The notes under the pieces were generated by a model, which saw nothing but the letters and a program-made list of their open reading frames with translations, searched no databases and was not told the origin of the DNA. A stretch of DNA of 64,000 nucleotides from Nocardioides caeni (GTDB taxonomy: Bacteria; Actinomycetota; Actinomycetes; Propionibacteriales; Nocardioidaceae), in the NCBI RefSeq assembly GCF_004912195.1, contig NZ_STGW01000001.1, positions 241,073-305,072 on the forward strand, in the 5' to 3' direction. Position 1 is the first letter of the stretch. Each line of letters starts with the position of its first letter. This document shows positions 53,272 through 62,362 of this stretch, piece after piece. Position numbers and translations under genes: made by a program.

Positions 53272-55008
53272 ATGAGACTCCGTGGCAGGCACCAGAAGGT
53301 GGAGGCTCCGGTCGTCGCCGCACCGACCGGGGGCGACGACGACCGGCTCGGGCGCGTTCTCGTGGGCGCCGGCCGCATCCAGCCCTTCCACCTCGACGCC
53401 GCCCGCAATGCGGGCGGAGGCTCACTCGGTGAACGCTTGGTCGCCACCGGTGCGATTACCGAGGATGTACTCGCCCGGACGCTCGCCGAGCACTACGGCG
53501 TAGGCCTCGCCGACTTCCGCAGCGCGTCTCCGGCCCCCGAAGCGGTGGGCCTCCTGACCCGTGAGCAGGCGGTGACCTTGCAGGCGCTTCCGATCGTTGT
53601 CTCGGAGGAGACCGTCACGGTCGCGGTGCTCGACCCCGCCCCAGAGCGGCTGTCATCCGTGGTGGCGGTGCTCGAGCGGTCTGTCATCGCGGTCGTTGCC
53701 ACGCAGCGCGACTTGGAGCGGGGCATCGCGACTTCCTACCGGGCGACCAAGGAAGTCGACAGTCAGGTCCGGGCGTACGAGGCCCGAGATGCCTTGCGGC
53801 GCGACGCCGCGGACCTTGACGTCATCAGTGCGAGCGACGACGCGCCGGTGGTCCGGGTTGTCCAGTCGATCATCACGCAGGCTCTGCGCGACCGGGCCTC
53901 CGACGTTCACGTCGAGCCTGGCGCTGAACGGGTGCGGGTCCGCTACCGCATCGACGGCGCCCTGACCGAGGTGCTGGACCTGCCCGGCTCCATCGGTCCT
54001 GCCATCGTCAGCCGGGTCAAGATCCTCGCGGGGATGAACATCGTGGAGCGACGCCGGCCCCAGGACGGACAGATCTCTATGGAGATCGACGGCCGCGACG
54101 TCGACATCCGGGTGTCAACCACGGCTGTGGTGAGCGGCGAAAAGATTGTGATGAGGGTGCTCGACAAGTCTCGACCACTGTTCAAGCTCGAGCAGCTCGG
54201 CATGCCGTCGGCTGTCGCCGAGCGCTACTCCCAACTCATCCACTCGCCGTTCGGGATGGTCATCTGCGCGGGACCCACCGGTGGTGGCAAGACCACGACG
54301 CTCTACGCCTCGCTGGGGGAGCTCAACAGCCCCGAGAAGAACCTGATGACGATCGAGGACCCAGTCGAATACCGGTTCGACTCGATCAACCAGATCCAGA
54401 TCAACGAGCAGGCTGGCATCACTTTCGCCGGCGGACTCAAGTCCATCCTGCGCCAAGATCCTGATGTCATTCTCGTCGGGGAGATCCGCGATGTCGACAC
54501 GGCCCGGATCGCGGTGCAGTCAGCGCTGACCGGCCACCTCGTGCTCTCGTCGCTGCATGCAACCGAGGCAGTCTCGGCACTCTACCGTCTGCTCGACATG
54601 GGCATCGAGGCATTCCTCATCGCTTCCTCGGTGACAGCCGTCGTCGCCCAGCGCTTGGTGCGCCGGAGCTGCACCTCGTGTCTTGAGGTCTACGCGCCGA
54701 CCGCCGACGAGCTGGCCTTCCTGCAAGCCTTCGGCGGGGAGGAGCCGATCGGCGGTTATCGGCATGGCACCGGCTGCCACCTGTGCGCCCACACCGGCTA
54801 CTTGGAACGGATCGGCGTCTACGAGATGCTCGTGATCACCGACGAGGTGCGCGAGCTCATCATCGACCGCGCGCCGCACGACCAGATGCGCAAGCTGGCG
54901 CGCAGTCAGGGCATGCGCACCTTGCAGGAGCAGGGCGCACGGCTGGTCACCGAAGGCATGACGACGGCCGCCGAGGTCATGCGTTCCATCTACGTCGCGG
55001 GGGTCTGA
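53272..55008 (+). CDS. pilB: Pilus assembly ATPase PilB
   Basis: A 578-residue GspE/PilB-type ATPase. MshEN/T2SSE-N domain about 20-160 (LGRVLVGAGRIQPFHL, LAEHYGVGLADF). RecA-like domain: Walker A GPTGGGKTT (334-342), EDPVEYRFD, Walker B DPDVILVGEIRD and His-box HLVLSSLHATEA; CTSC (near 466) and CHLC (near 505) form the tetracysteine zinc module of assembly ATPases. It powers pilus extension. ACAGGA precedes the ATG; it follows pilT by 24 nt. Confidence 0.93.
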   Translation: MRLRGRHQKVEAPVVAAPTGGDDDRLGRVLVGAGRIQPFHLDAARNAGGGSLGERLVATGAITEDVLARTLAEHYGVGLADFRSASPAPEAVGLLTREQAVTLQALPIVVSEETVTVAVLDPAPERLSSVVAVLERSVIAVVATQRDLERGIATSYRATKEVDSQVRAYEARDALRRDAADLDVISASDDAPVVRVVQSIITQALRDRASDVHVEPGAERVRVRYRIDGALTEVLDLPGSIGPAIVSRVKILAGMNIVERRRPQDGQISMEIDGRDVDIRVSTTAVVSGEKIVMRVLDKSRPLFKLEQLGMPSAVAERYSQLIHSPFGMVICAGPTGGGKTTTLYASLGELNSPEKNLMTIEDPVEYRFDSINQIQINEQAGITFAGGLKSILRQDPDVILVGEIRDVDTARIAVQSALTGHLVLSSLHATEAVSALYRLLDMGIEAFLIASSVTAVVAQRLVRRSCTSCLEVYAPTADELAFLQAFGGEEPIGGYRHGTGCHLCAHTGYLERIGVYEMLVITDEVRELIIDRAPHDQMRKLARSQGMRTLQEQGARLVTEGMTTAAEVMRSIYVAGV

Positions 55009-55009
55009 A

Positions 55010-56215
55010 GTGCCGAAGTTCGCCTACGTCGGGGTCGACCTCGACGGCCAGAAGGTCAAAGGGACCCACAAGGCCTCCAGCCGTGGAGACGCGGAGGTCG
55101 CGCTCTACGACCGGGAGATTCGCGACCTTCGGGTCACCGAGAAGAAGAGCATCCTGCAGTACGAGATCACATGTCCCCGCATCAAGCGCGAGCAGGTCAT
55201 GCATCTGTCGAGGCAGATCGCCGCGTTCCTCCGCGCGGGCCTTCCGATCCTCGACGCCGTCCACTCGCTCGGCGCGGAGAGTGAGAACTCCTCGGTTCGC
55301 CGGATGATGAACGACATCGAGGACGGTCTGCGGACGGGCGAGCGTTTCTCAGACACCCTCGAGCGCTACCCCAAGGTGTTTCCCGAGTTCTACCGCGGCA
55401 TCGTGCGCTCAGCTGAGCTCACGGGCGAGCTCGACACAGTGCTGGCCCGCCTCGCTCGGTACATCGAGCGCGACCTGGAAGCCCGGCGCAAGGTCAAGTC
55501 GGCGATGATCTACCCGATCGCCGTGGCAGCAATGTCGGTGGTCACCGTCCTGGTACTTGCTCTCTACGTTCTGCCGAAGTTCGAGTCGTTCTTCGCCGAC
55601 CTCGACGCAGAGTTGCCATTGCCGACCCGGATGCTTCTCGCCACGACCGACTTCATTGGCGCCTGGTGGTGGGCGATGGCGGGTGCCGCGGCACTGCTGA
55701 CGTTGGTGTTCCTGCTGTCTCAGCGTTTCGAGCGCGGTAAGTACGCCTTCCACCTGCTGCTGCTCAAAACGCCGGTGTTGGGCGAGACTATTCAGTACAT
55801 GCTGGTCGAGCGTTTCTGCCGCGTGATGGCGTCGATGGTGAGTGCCGGAGTCAACCTTCAGGAAGCGATCCGGGTCGCCACTGATTCGTTGCGCAATCGG
55901 GTTTTCATGCGGCGGCTCAACGGCGTCACCGAGCAGATGCTCGAGGGCCAGGGCATCGCCGGCCCGCTCGCGCGGACCAACTTGTTCCCGGGAACGGCTA
56001 CGTCGATGCTTCGCGTCGGGGAAGACACGGGTTCGATGGACGTCCAGCTTGAGGTAACGGCGGAGTATTACGAGGATGAGCTCGACTACAAGATCGCCAA
56101 GCTGACGGCGCTCTTCGAGCCGCTAGTCATCATCGTCATGGGCGGCATCGTTGGCTTCGTTGCGGTGGCCCTGGTGTCGGCGATGTACGGCATCTTCAAT
56201 CAGGTCGATATCTGA
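55010..56215 (+). CDS. pilC: Pilus platform protein PilC
   Basis: A 401-residue GspF/PilC-type platform. Start GTG 1 nt after the pilB stop. Two GspF domains, around 70-190 and 270-395, with three or four membrane helices (AMSVVTVLVLALYVLPKF, WWWAMAGAAALLTLVFLL, and IVMGGIVGFVAVALVSAMY). Motifs ERYPKVFPEFYRGIVRSAE and GVNLQEAIRVATDS are typical. The N-terminal 60 residues form a short beta domain. The last base of its stop is the first base of the next start codon. Confidence 0.93.
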   Translation: MPKFAYVGVDLDGQKVKGTHKASSRGDAEVALYDREIRDLRVTEKKSILQYEITCPRIKREQVMHLSRQIAAFLRAGLPILDAVHSLGAESENSSVRRMMNDIEDGLRTGERFSDTLERYPKVFPEFYRGIVRSAELTGELDTVLARLARYIERDLEARRKVKSAMIYPIAVAAMSVVTVLVLALYVLPKFESFFADLDAELPLPTRMLLATTDFIGAWWWAMAGAAALLTLVFLLSQRFERGKYAFHLLLLKTPVLGETIQYMLVERFCRVMASMVSAGVNLQEAIRVATDSLRNRVFMRRLNGVTEQMLEGQGIAGPLARTNLFPGTATSMLRVGEDTGSMDVQLEVTAEYYEDELDYKIAKLTALFEPLVIIVMGGIVGFVAVALVSAMYGIFNQVDI

Positions 56216-56700
56216 TGCATGTCCCGCGTCGCACGCTCGACGACCAAGGTGTCACGCTGGTAGAGACCCTGGTTGCCATTGTCATACTCGGAATCGCCGG
56301 GGTAGCCGTGTTGGCAGGATTCCAGATGAGCGTGACCGCGTCGGACTATCACCGAAAGCAGACAACGGGTGGGAGCTACGCGCGCAGTTACGCTGAGGCG
56401 ATCCAGCAATACCTTGTCGAAACCCCGTCGGCCTGGGTGCCATGCGTTCCCGCGGGGACCTATGACTTGGGTGATCTCCCGGCCTCTTACGTTCCGTCCA
56501 ACTGGCCGGACGGATACGTGGCGTCGCAGATTGGATCGACGCCGCAGGTCGCGTATGACGGAGATCCTGGAGCCGCCGGCTGCTCCGTCGACACGGCTGT
56601 TCTGGTGCGCCTCGAGGTTCGAAGCCAGGACAATCGAGGGGTGGAGACGCTCGACGTCGTCCTTCAGCGGCCGTGCGGAGGAGTCGAATGCACGAGTTGA
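56215..56700 (+). CDS. Minor pilin (PilV-like)
   Basis: A 161-residue prepilin-like protein. MHVPRRTLDDQG is followed by VTLVETLVAIVILGIAGVAV; Glu at +5 and a cleavable Gly are present (G12). The soluble part has three or four Cys and a Thr/Pro-rich end. Size and order match PilV-like minor pilins, which prime assembly. Start overlaps the pilC stop; GC of the coding strand falls from here on compared with the flanking genome. Confidence 0.8.
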   Translation: MHVPRRTLDDQGVTLVETLVAIVILGIAGVAVLAGFQMSVTASDYHRKQTTGGSYARSYAEAIQQYLVETPSAWVPCVPAGTYDLGDLPASYVPSNWPDGYVASQIGSTPQVAYDGDPGAAGCSVDTAVLVRLEVRSQDNRGVETLDVVLQRPCGGVECTS

Positions 56701-57344
56701 CCTCGGCTTCGGAGGGAAGCGGACACCGCGCTCAAAGAGATGCCGGATTTACATTGATGGAACTGGTGGTCACGGTGGCGATCATTGGAGGCGTCACGAC
56801 CGTTCTGTCGGGCGTTGTCATCGCCTTCCTCAAGAACACCGCCGACACGCAGGCAAGGTTGACTGAGTCCCACGATGTCCAACTCGCTGCGGCCTATTGG
56901 CAGCGGGATGTCTCAAGCATCGGCGTCCGGAGCACAACACCCGATCCCGCTACGGGAAACTACCCTCTAGCTCAGTGGGCGTCAGACACAGCCTGCGGCA
57001 ATCTGCCCTCGGGATACTCGCCTGACATCACTCTCTCTTGGGGGGAGTACACGTCGCGGACTTCAAGCGACCCACCGGCCCAGATCAAGATCACCTACGC
57101 CACCAAGCTGGTGTCGGGCTCGACCTACGAGATGGTCCGCGTGCGATGTGGCACGGCCGCATCCGTCGTCTCGGTGGCCAACAACCTTGCGGGGCGACCG
57201 CAGGTGCGGTGCGACGGCGGGAACTGCGTGCCGTCGGCGACAGCACCACGAATCATCACTATGAGACTTCAAGTCCACGACGCCGGTGAACGACACAGTG
57301 GCGACTACACAGCGACCCTCACTGGCGAACGGAGACAGTCATGA
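56688..57344 (+). CDS. Minor pilin (PilW-like)
   Basis: A 218-residue prepilin. MHELTSASEGSGHRAQRDAG is the leader, then FTLMELVVTVAIIGGVTTVL with E+5. The body is beta-rich with four Cys; the stretch VRVRCGTAASVVSVANN lies near 150. It overlaps the PilV-like gene by 13 nt and the next by 4 nt. Placement and length fit PilW. Role: minor pilin at the pilus tip or assembly complex. Confidence 0.78.
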   Translation: MHELTSASEGSGHRAQRDAGFTLMELVVTVAIIGGVTTVLSGVVIAFLKNTADTQARLTESHDVQLAAAYWQRDVSSIGVRSTTPDPATGNYPLAQWASDTACGNLPSGYSPDITLSWGEYTSRTSSDPPAQIKITYATKLVSGSTYEMVRVRCGTAASVVSVANNLAGRPQVRCDGGNCVPSATAPRIITMRLQVHDAGERHSGDYTATLTGERRQS

Positions 57345-59491
57345 CAGTGCGCCCACGCAATCGGTACGCACGTCGGCTCAAGTCTTCTCGCGACGACTCC
57401 GGGGCGATCCTGATCATCGCGCTCATCATCACGACCGTGATCGCGGTCGTCGTGAGCGCGTTGCTTACCCGCGGTGACGGTTCACTCAGGGCAACCGTCC
57501 AACTTCGGCAGGTTGCTGGCTCGACCTACGCCGCGGACGGCGCGGCGCAGGTCGCCATCAACGCGCTGCGCTCGGGCTACAACCCTAGAGGCGTGACTCC
57601 ATGGTCGTACACGAACGCGTTGATTCCTAGCACCGTCGTTCGCGAAGGTTGTTTCGGATGGAGCGGAGCGAATCAGCCCGTAGATTCGATGCTGCTGTCC
57701 GACTTCTACCCGGCCCCGACCTCCAGTGGGAACGGGGCGACGAGTGCGGTGGTCACATGCGAAGCCGAGCTGGACACGGGGGACGCCGGCCCTCTGGTGC
57801 CGATCAACAATCAGAACAAGCCTGGCTACGCCATCGTGACGTTGGGCGGTAACGTCGATGCGAGCGGGAGCAATGATCCGGGCCTCTTGGTCAAGGGCGG
57901 CATCTACGCCAACGGCAACGTTCTCGGCAAGGTCAATGTTCTCGCCGGGGGTATTCGCGCAACCGGGAGCTGTAGTGGAGCTCAGGTCGTCGGATCTCCG
58001 AAGAACTGCCCCGCCGGAGCACCAGTCGTTGACCCTAACTACGCCGCAGAGATCACGAGCGTCCCGGATTGGCGCAAGGCTCCGACCGCTTGCACTAGTG
58101 GGGTGGCGATCTTCGAGCCCGGCTACTACGACAGCGCAAGTGACCTCAACACAGCCACGAACCTCTGCGGCACCTTGTGGTTCAAACCTGGAAATTACTA
58201 CTTCGATTTTCACAACGATGCCTGCGCCAACGTTTGCCCGTCTGGACTGTTCGGGACGGCTGGCAACGAGTGGACCATCAACAATAAGAAAATCGTCGCC
58301 GGAACGCCCATCGGTGGAGGGTCCCTTCCAAGCAACCCGACGATTCCGGGCGCCTGCGACAGTCCGATCGACAACGTCAACGCCCAGGGGGTGCAGTTCG
58401 TCTTCGGTGGCAGCAGTCGTTTCTACGTAGACCAGAACTCGGACATCGAGTTCTGCGGCAGCTATCACAACGATCGCCCGCCGATCGTGGTCTACGGACT
58501 AAAGAACGGGAGCACTCCGACCTCATCGTCCCTTGCGGGGATGACGCCCTCGTCGGTGGTCGAAACCGGTGGATTCACGAACGCTACCGCGCTTCGCGTC
58601 GCGACCGCCGACGGAGGACAACCGGTCGACCTGACGAAGGTGGCGACCTGGACCAACAGTTCGTCAGGTGACCAAACCACGACGGTGTCGCTCAAGGGCT
58701 ACACCCCAGGCGCCGCCATTCCGCCGGGATCCATCGTCACGGGGGCATCCGTCAACGTCACCCACGCGGATGGAGCGAGCCGCCCGTCCGCGTCCATCGC
58801 GGTCAAGGTAGACGGCTCCTCGACGAACACTGCGGCGTTTACGTTGCCAACCCACGCAGCGAACTCAACTGATGGTGGCGCCAGCGGAGTGCCTCTGACC
58901 GGAGATACGCTCGCTGACTTGCAGAAGCAGGTGCGTGAGTTCGGTTACAGCGGCGCAACTATCGATTACGTCGCGGGAATGCGCAATGCGGGCACCGCGC
59001 ACCTTGACGCCATCCGGCTCAGCTTGACTTACTACACGCCAGTACTTCGTGGCCAGTCTGGGACATGTATCGCCTCCGGATCATGCAGGTTCATCAACAT
59101 GAAGCAAGGAAACGCGAAAAACCAAATCTACTTCCAAGGTACTACCTATGTTCCACTTGGGAACATTCGGCTCCTGATCGGCAACTTCTCCAACGAGATC
59201 ATGAAATTCGGGCTTATTTCCAACAGTCTCGAGTTCGCCTTCTGGAACGGAAACTCGGTGCAAGACCAACCCGTGATCGAGATTCCCGACAACTCGCCGG
59301 GCTTTGGAGTGAAGAGCACTATCGTGCAGCTCAAGGTCTATGTCTGTCCCAGTTCCCCGACCTGCAGCGCTAGCGGAACGCCCGCTCTGACTTCACGAGT
59401 GCAGCTTTGGGCGCCAACCGGAGGAGCGAATGGCGGAGAGGTAAAGAATAAACGTGCCGTCCGAGTTCTGAGCTGGAGTCACCCGCGCTGA
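57341..59491 (+). CDS. Large PilX-like prepilin / putative pilus tip protein
   Basis: A 716-residue protein with a basic N-terminus and one membrane helix (AILIIALIITTVIAVVVSAL, 22-41) preceded by RDDSG, as in PilX-like proteins; a Glu at +5 is not obvious. The rest is a large beta-rich exported domain: repeated LLVKGGIYANGNVLGKV-like strands near 185-200, several CxxC-like Cys (ACANVC near 299-304), and turns of Asp/Asn/Gly like polymer-forming surface proteins. No known adhesin is matched. The 3' half is markedly less GC-rich than the rest of the window. Its stop shares TGA with the CTG start of pilD. Confidence 0.68.
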   Translation: MTVRPRNRYARRLKSSRDDSGAILIIALIITTVIAVVVSALLTRGDGSLRATVQLRQVAGSTYAADGAAQVAINALRSGYNPRGVTPWSYTNALIPSTVVREGCFGWSGANQPVDSMLLSDFYPAPTSSGNGATSAVVTCEAELDTGDAGPLVPINNQNKPGYAIVTLGGNVDASGSNDPGLLVKGGIYANGNVLGKVNVLAGGIRATGSCSGAQVVGSPKNCPAGAPVVDPNYAAEITSVPDWRKAPTACTSGVAIFEPGYYDSASDLNTATNLCGTLWFKPGNYYFDFHNDACANVCPSGLFGTAGNEWTINNKKIVAGTPIGGGSLPSNPTIPGACDSPIDNVNAQGVQFVFGGSSRFYVDQNSDIEFCGSYHNDRPPIVVYGLKNGSTPTSSSLAGMTPSSVVETGGFTNATALRVATADGGQPVDLTKVATWTNSSSGDQTTTVSLKGYTPGAAIPPGSIVTGASVNVTHADGASRPSASIAVKVDGSSTNTAAFTLPTHAANSTDGGASGVPLTGDTLADLQKQVREFGYSGATIDYVAGMRNAGTAHLDAIRLSLTYYTPVLRGQSGTCIASGSCRFINMKQGNAKNQIYFQGTTYVPLGNIRLLIGNFSNEIMKFGLISNSLEFAFWNGNSVQDQPVIEIPDNSPGFGVKSTIVQLKVYVCPSSPTCSASGTPALTSRVQLWAPTGGANGGEVKNKRAVRVLSWSHPR

Positions 59492-60288
59492 CCGAGCAGG
59501 AGCTCCTCGACCTCGCCGTCCCGACGATCGCCGGCCTCCTCGGGCTGGCCATCGGGTCCTTCCTCAATGTCGTCGCGCACCGCGTGCCGGCGGGGGAGTC
59601 GGTGGTGCATCCGCCGTCGGCGTGCCCGGCGTGCGGTCATGCGATCCGGGGGCGGCACAACGTGCCGGTGCTGGGGTGGCTGGTGCTGCGGGGGCGGTGC
59701 TTCGACTGCAGGGCACCGATCAGTCCGCGCTACCCGCTCGTCGAGCTCGGGACCGGCATCGCGTTCTCGCTCGTCGCGGTGCGGCTCGGGACGGACGAGG
59801 CGGGGCTGCGGGTACTGCCGGCCTACCTCGCCTTCACCGGCATCGGGATCGCGCTCGCGCTCATCGACCTGGACGTGAAGCGGCTGCCGGACAAGATCGT
59901 GCTGCCGTCGTACCCCGTCCTCGCGGGGCTGCTCCTCATCGGGTGGGACGGGGAGGCGCTGTGGCGGGCGCTGCTCGGAGCCGCCATCCTGGGGGCGTTC
60001 TACTTCGTCGTCTGGTTCATCGCGCCGGGCGGGATGGGGTTCGGCGACGTCAAGCTCGCCGGGATCGTCGGCGGCATGACGGCCTACCTGTCGTGGGGGA
60101 CCTTCCTCGTCGGTGCCTTCGGAGCGTTCCTGCTCGGCGCGGCGGCCGGCCTGATGCTGATGGCCGGCGGGCGTGCCGGTCGCAAGACCGCGGTGCCGTT
60201 CGGGCCGTTCATGCTGCTCGCCGCCCTGAGCTCGATCCTGGGCGCCGGGTACCTCGGTGATGCCTACCTGGAGCTGATCGGCCTCTGA
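59488..60288 (+). CDS. pilD: Prepilin peptidase PilD, likely CTG start
   Basis: A 266-residue peptidase/N-methylase. The essential N-terminal GLAIGSFLNVVAHRVP (19-34) is encoded upstream of the first ATG/GTG/TTG (GTG at 59584). In the frame, no standard start occurs after the TAA at 59449, so CTG at 59488, overlapping the previous stop as CTGA with GGAG 9 nt before it, is the best candidate. C46, C49, C71 and C74 form the zinc site. The two catalytic aspartates are in ALIDLDVKRLPD (D127 or D129) and GMGFGDVKLAG (D187). It cleaves and methylates prepilins of this operon. Confidence 0.9.
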   Translation: MTEQELLDLAVPTIAGLLGLAIGSFLNVVAHRVPAGESVVHPPSACPACGHAIRGRHNVPVLGWLVLRGRCFDCRAPISPRYPLVELGTGIAFSLVAVRLGTDEAGLRVLPAYLAFTGIGIALALIDLDVKRLPDKIVLPSYPVLAGLLLIGWDGEALWRALLGAAILGAFYFVVWFIAPGGMGFGDVKLAGIVGGMTAYLSWGTFLVGAFGAFLLGAAAGLMLMAGGRAGRKTAVPFGPFMLLAALSSILGAGYLGDAYLELIGL

Positions 60289-60298
60289 GGCCTCGGGC

Positions 60299-61765
60299 TC
60301 AGCCCGCGGTGGATGCGGCGTCGCGGACCGCCTGCGCCGCGGCCCGGAGTCGCTGGGCTGTCGCCGGACGAACCTGGTTCTTGCCGATGCTGTCGGCGAG
60401 CGCCTTGTCGAGGTCGTCCAACGCCTTCGTCATGCGGTCGCCGGACTCGCCTCCGGCGATCGCACGGTCCAACCGGTCCATCCTCTTGTCGAGCGCGCCG
60501 ATCGCCTTGTCATCCAGCTCGCCGGCCCGGGCGGCGAGGTCGACCACGGCGCGGAGCGACGACATGGCATCGGCGGGACCGACCGGAGTGTCCACGGACT
60601 GTTGCCGGCGGGGGACCGGAGCGCTGGTGGTGGAGTTGGGCGGTTCCGCGGCCAGCGTCGTGCTCGGGGTGTCGGTGTCGGCGGCCCCCGCTGCTGCACG
60701 CTGATCGTCGTCTCCGCCCGCCAGGGCCGCGACGAGGACGACCGCGACCATCAGCACGAGCAGGCCGAGCACGGCGGGGACCGCCCACGCTGGCGGCCCG
60801 GCGGTCCGCGAGTGGCGGGGCGGCGGGGGCGGAGGCAGCGGCGATGGACCCGAGCCCGTGCCCGAGCCCGTGCCCCAGCCCGACGAGGTGGCGACCAGGG
60901 TCCGGGTCGGAGGCGGCATCGAGGAGGTCGAGTCGACCGGCGGGGGCGGAGGAAGGACCCCTCCGCGGTCGAGGAGTACGGCGAAGCCAGCTGCGCGACG
61001 ACCCGGCTCCTTGGCGAGCAGGTCATCGACGAGTGCATCGATCCACGCCGGCACCTCCGGGCGCCGCGACACGACCCGCGGCGGCAGTTCGGAGAGGTGC
61101 TGCTGCAGCACCGCCAGCGGATGCTCGGCGCTGAACGGCGGCTCACCGGTCAGCAGCGTCATGAGCGTGCAGCCGAGGCCGTAGTGGTCACTCGCCGGTG
61201 TCGCCGACTCGCCTCGGGCCTGCTCGGGCGAGAGATAGCTGGCGCTGCCGACGAGCGTCCCCGGCGCCGTGAGCTGGGTGGCGGTGGCCTCACGGACGCT
61301 GGCGATGCCGAAGTCCACGACCTTGACGCGCCCGAGCGAGTCGAGCACCAGGTTGCCGGGCTTGACGTCGCGGTGGACGATCCCGACCCGGTGCACGGCC
61401 TCCAGCCCGGCGGCGGCCTGCGCTGCCAGGTCGACGGCACGCGCCGGCGGGAGCGGCCCCTCCCGCCGTACGAGCGCTGCCAGGGTGGGCCCGGGCAGGA
61501 GCTCCATGACGAGGAAGGCCCGGCTCCCGTCGATCCCGGCGTCGTGGACGGCGACCACGTGGGGATGGATCAGGGCCGCGGCCGAGCGGGCCTCCTGGTG
61601 GAAGCGGCGACGGACCCTTTCGTCCGCATCGCCGAGGTCGAGGAGCTTGACCGCCACCTCGCGCTCCAGCACGGTGTCGCGGCAGCGCCACACCTCGCCG
61701 TTGCCGCCGCGGCCGATCGTGCGCAGCAGCTCGAATCGGCCGGCGAGGACCTCGCCCGCCCTCAT
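60299..61765 (-). CDS. Ser/Thr protein kinase with transmembrane anchor
   Basis: A 488-residue PknB-type kinase. Gly loop IGRGGNGEVW (17-26), Lys K40, catalytic HRDVKPGN (131-138), DFG (151-153) and APGTLVGSASYLSPEQA for the activation segment. A Pro-rich linker with PPPPPP runs to the membrane helix WAVPAVLGLLVLMVAVVLVA (about 330-350). The outer part is Thr/Pro-rich and ends in a helical region of charged repeats (DKAIGALDKRMDRLDRAI), no PASTA domains. It converges with pilD, 10 nt apart, and probably phosphorylates cytoplasmic targets. Confidence 0.92.
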   Translation of the reverse strand: MRAGEVLAGRFELLRTIGRGGNGEVWRCRDTVLEREVAVKLLDLGDADERVRRRFHQEARSAAALIHPHVVAVHDAGIDGSRAFLVMELLPGPTLAALVRREGPLPPARAVDLAAQAAAGLEAVHRVGIVHRDVKPGNLVLDSLGRVKVVDFGIASVREATATQLTAPGTLVGSASYLSPEQARGESATPASDHYGLGCTLMTLLTGEPPFSAEHPLAVLQQHLSELPPRVVSRRPEVPAWIDALVDDLLAKEPGRRAAGFAVLLDRGGVLPPPPPVDSTSSMPPPTRTLVATSSGWGTGSGTGSGPSPLPPPPPPRHSRTAGPPAWAVPAVLGLLVLMVAVVLVAALAGGDDDQRAAAGAADTDTPSTTLAAEPPNSTTSAPVPRRQQSVDTPVGPADAMSSLRAVVDLAARAGELDDKAIGALDKRMDRLDRAIAGGESGDRMTKALDDLDKALADSIGKNQVRPATAQRLRAAAQAVRDAASTAG

Positions 61766-61853
61766 GGCATGGCGAGACCCGCCAGCAGGCTGCTGGCGGG
61801 CCTCGGGTGGGGGGCCCAGGTGGCGGGGCAGGTCGCCGCCCGGAGTGGCCCGG

Positions 61854-61994
61854 TCACAGGAGGCGCAGGCTCGTCATCGCCACGGCGAGGAGCAGCATGA
61901 GGACGATGGCCGGCCACAGGCCCTCGAGCTCTGCCAGGAGGTCGACGCGGGGACGTCCGCGGCCGAGTCGGCGGTCAGGACGGATCGTGGACAT
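61854..61994 (-). CDS. Small single-pass membrane protein (46 aa)
   Basis: Encodes MSTIRPDRRLGRGRPRVDLL, then AELEGLWPAIVLMLLLAVAM ending TSLRLL: an Arg-rich N-terminus and one membrane helix. GAGGGGG lies near the start. Next to the DUF6458 gene, 10 nt away on the same strand, so likely the same transcript. Confidence 0.5.
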   Translation of the reverse strand: MSTIRPDRRLGRGRPRVDLLAELEGLWPAIVLMLLLAVAMTSLRLL

Positions 61995-62004
61995 CGCGAC
62001 CCCC

Positions 62005-62211
62005 TCAGCGCAGCGGACGCTCGTCGTGGATGACGCGGTCGCGACGCCACGGCGGCGCGATCAGCAACGACAGCACGATCGCCAGCACGCCGGCCGCGAT
62101 CAGGATGGTGCCGAGGGCGTCGTCGTTGACGAAGTCGATGTCGACGGTGATGACGTCCATCGCGAGGATGAGTCCCAGGACGAGGAGGACGATGCCGAGT
62201 CCGATGTACAT
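62005..62211 (-). CDS. DUF6458 two-helix membrane protein
   Basis: A 68-residue protein starting MYIGLGIVLLVLGLILAMDV with a second helix (ILIAAGVLAIVLSLLIAPPW) and a basic tail RRDRVIHDERPLR. The YIGLGIVLLVLGLILA start and the central acidic DIDFVNDDALG loop are characteristic of the DUF6458 family found through actinobacteria. Function unknown. Confidence 0.78.
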   Translation of the reverse strand: MYIGLGIVLLVLGLILAMDVITVDIDFVNDDALGTILIAAGVLAIVLSLLIAPPWRRDRVIHDERPLR

Positions 62212-62362
62212 GACCCACCAGTGCCCGCTGCGCCGCAGATCAGCCGCATCGGAATGGAGGGAGTGGACTGCGGGCGGCGCATGACCGGTGTGGTCGCCTC
62301 GACGAGGTCCGCACCGGCATCTCGTGACGCTCGCTGGCGCTCGCTCCTCGATGACCTGGAGG

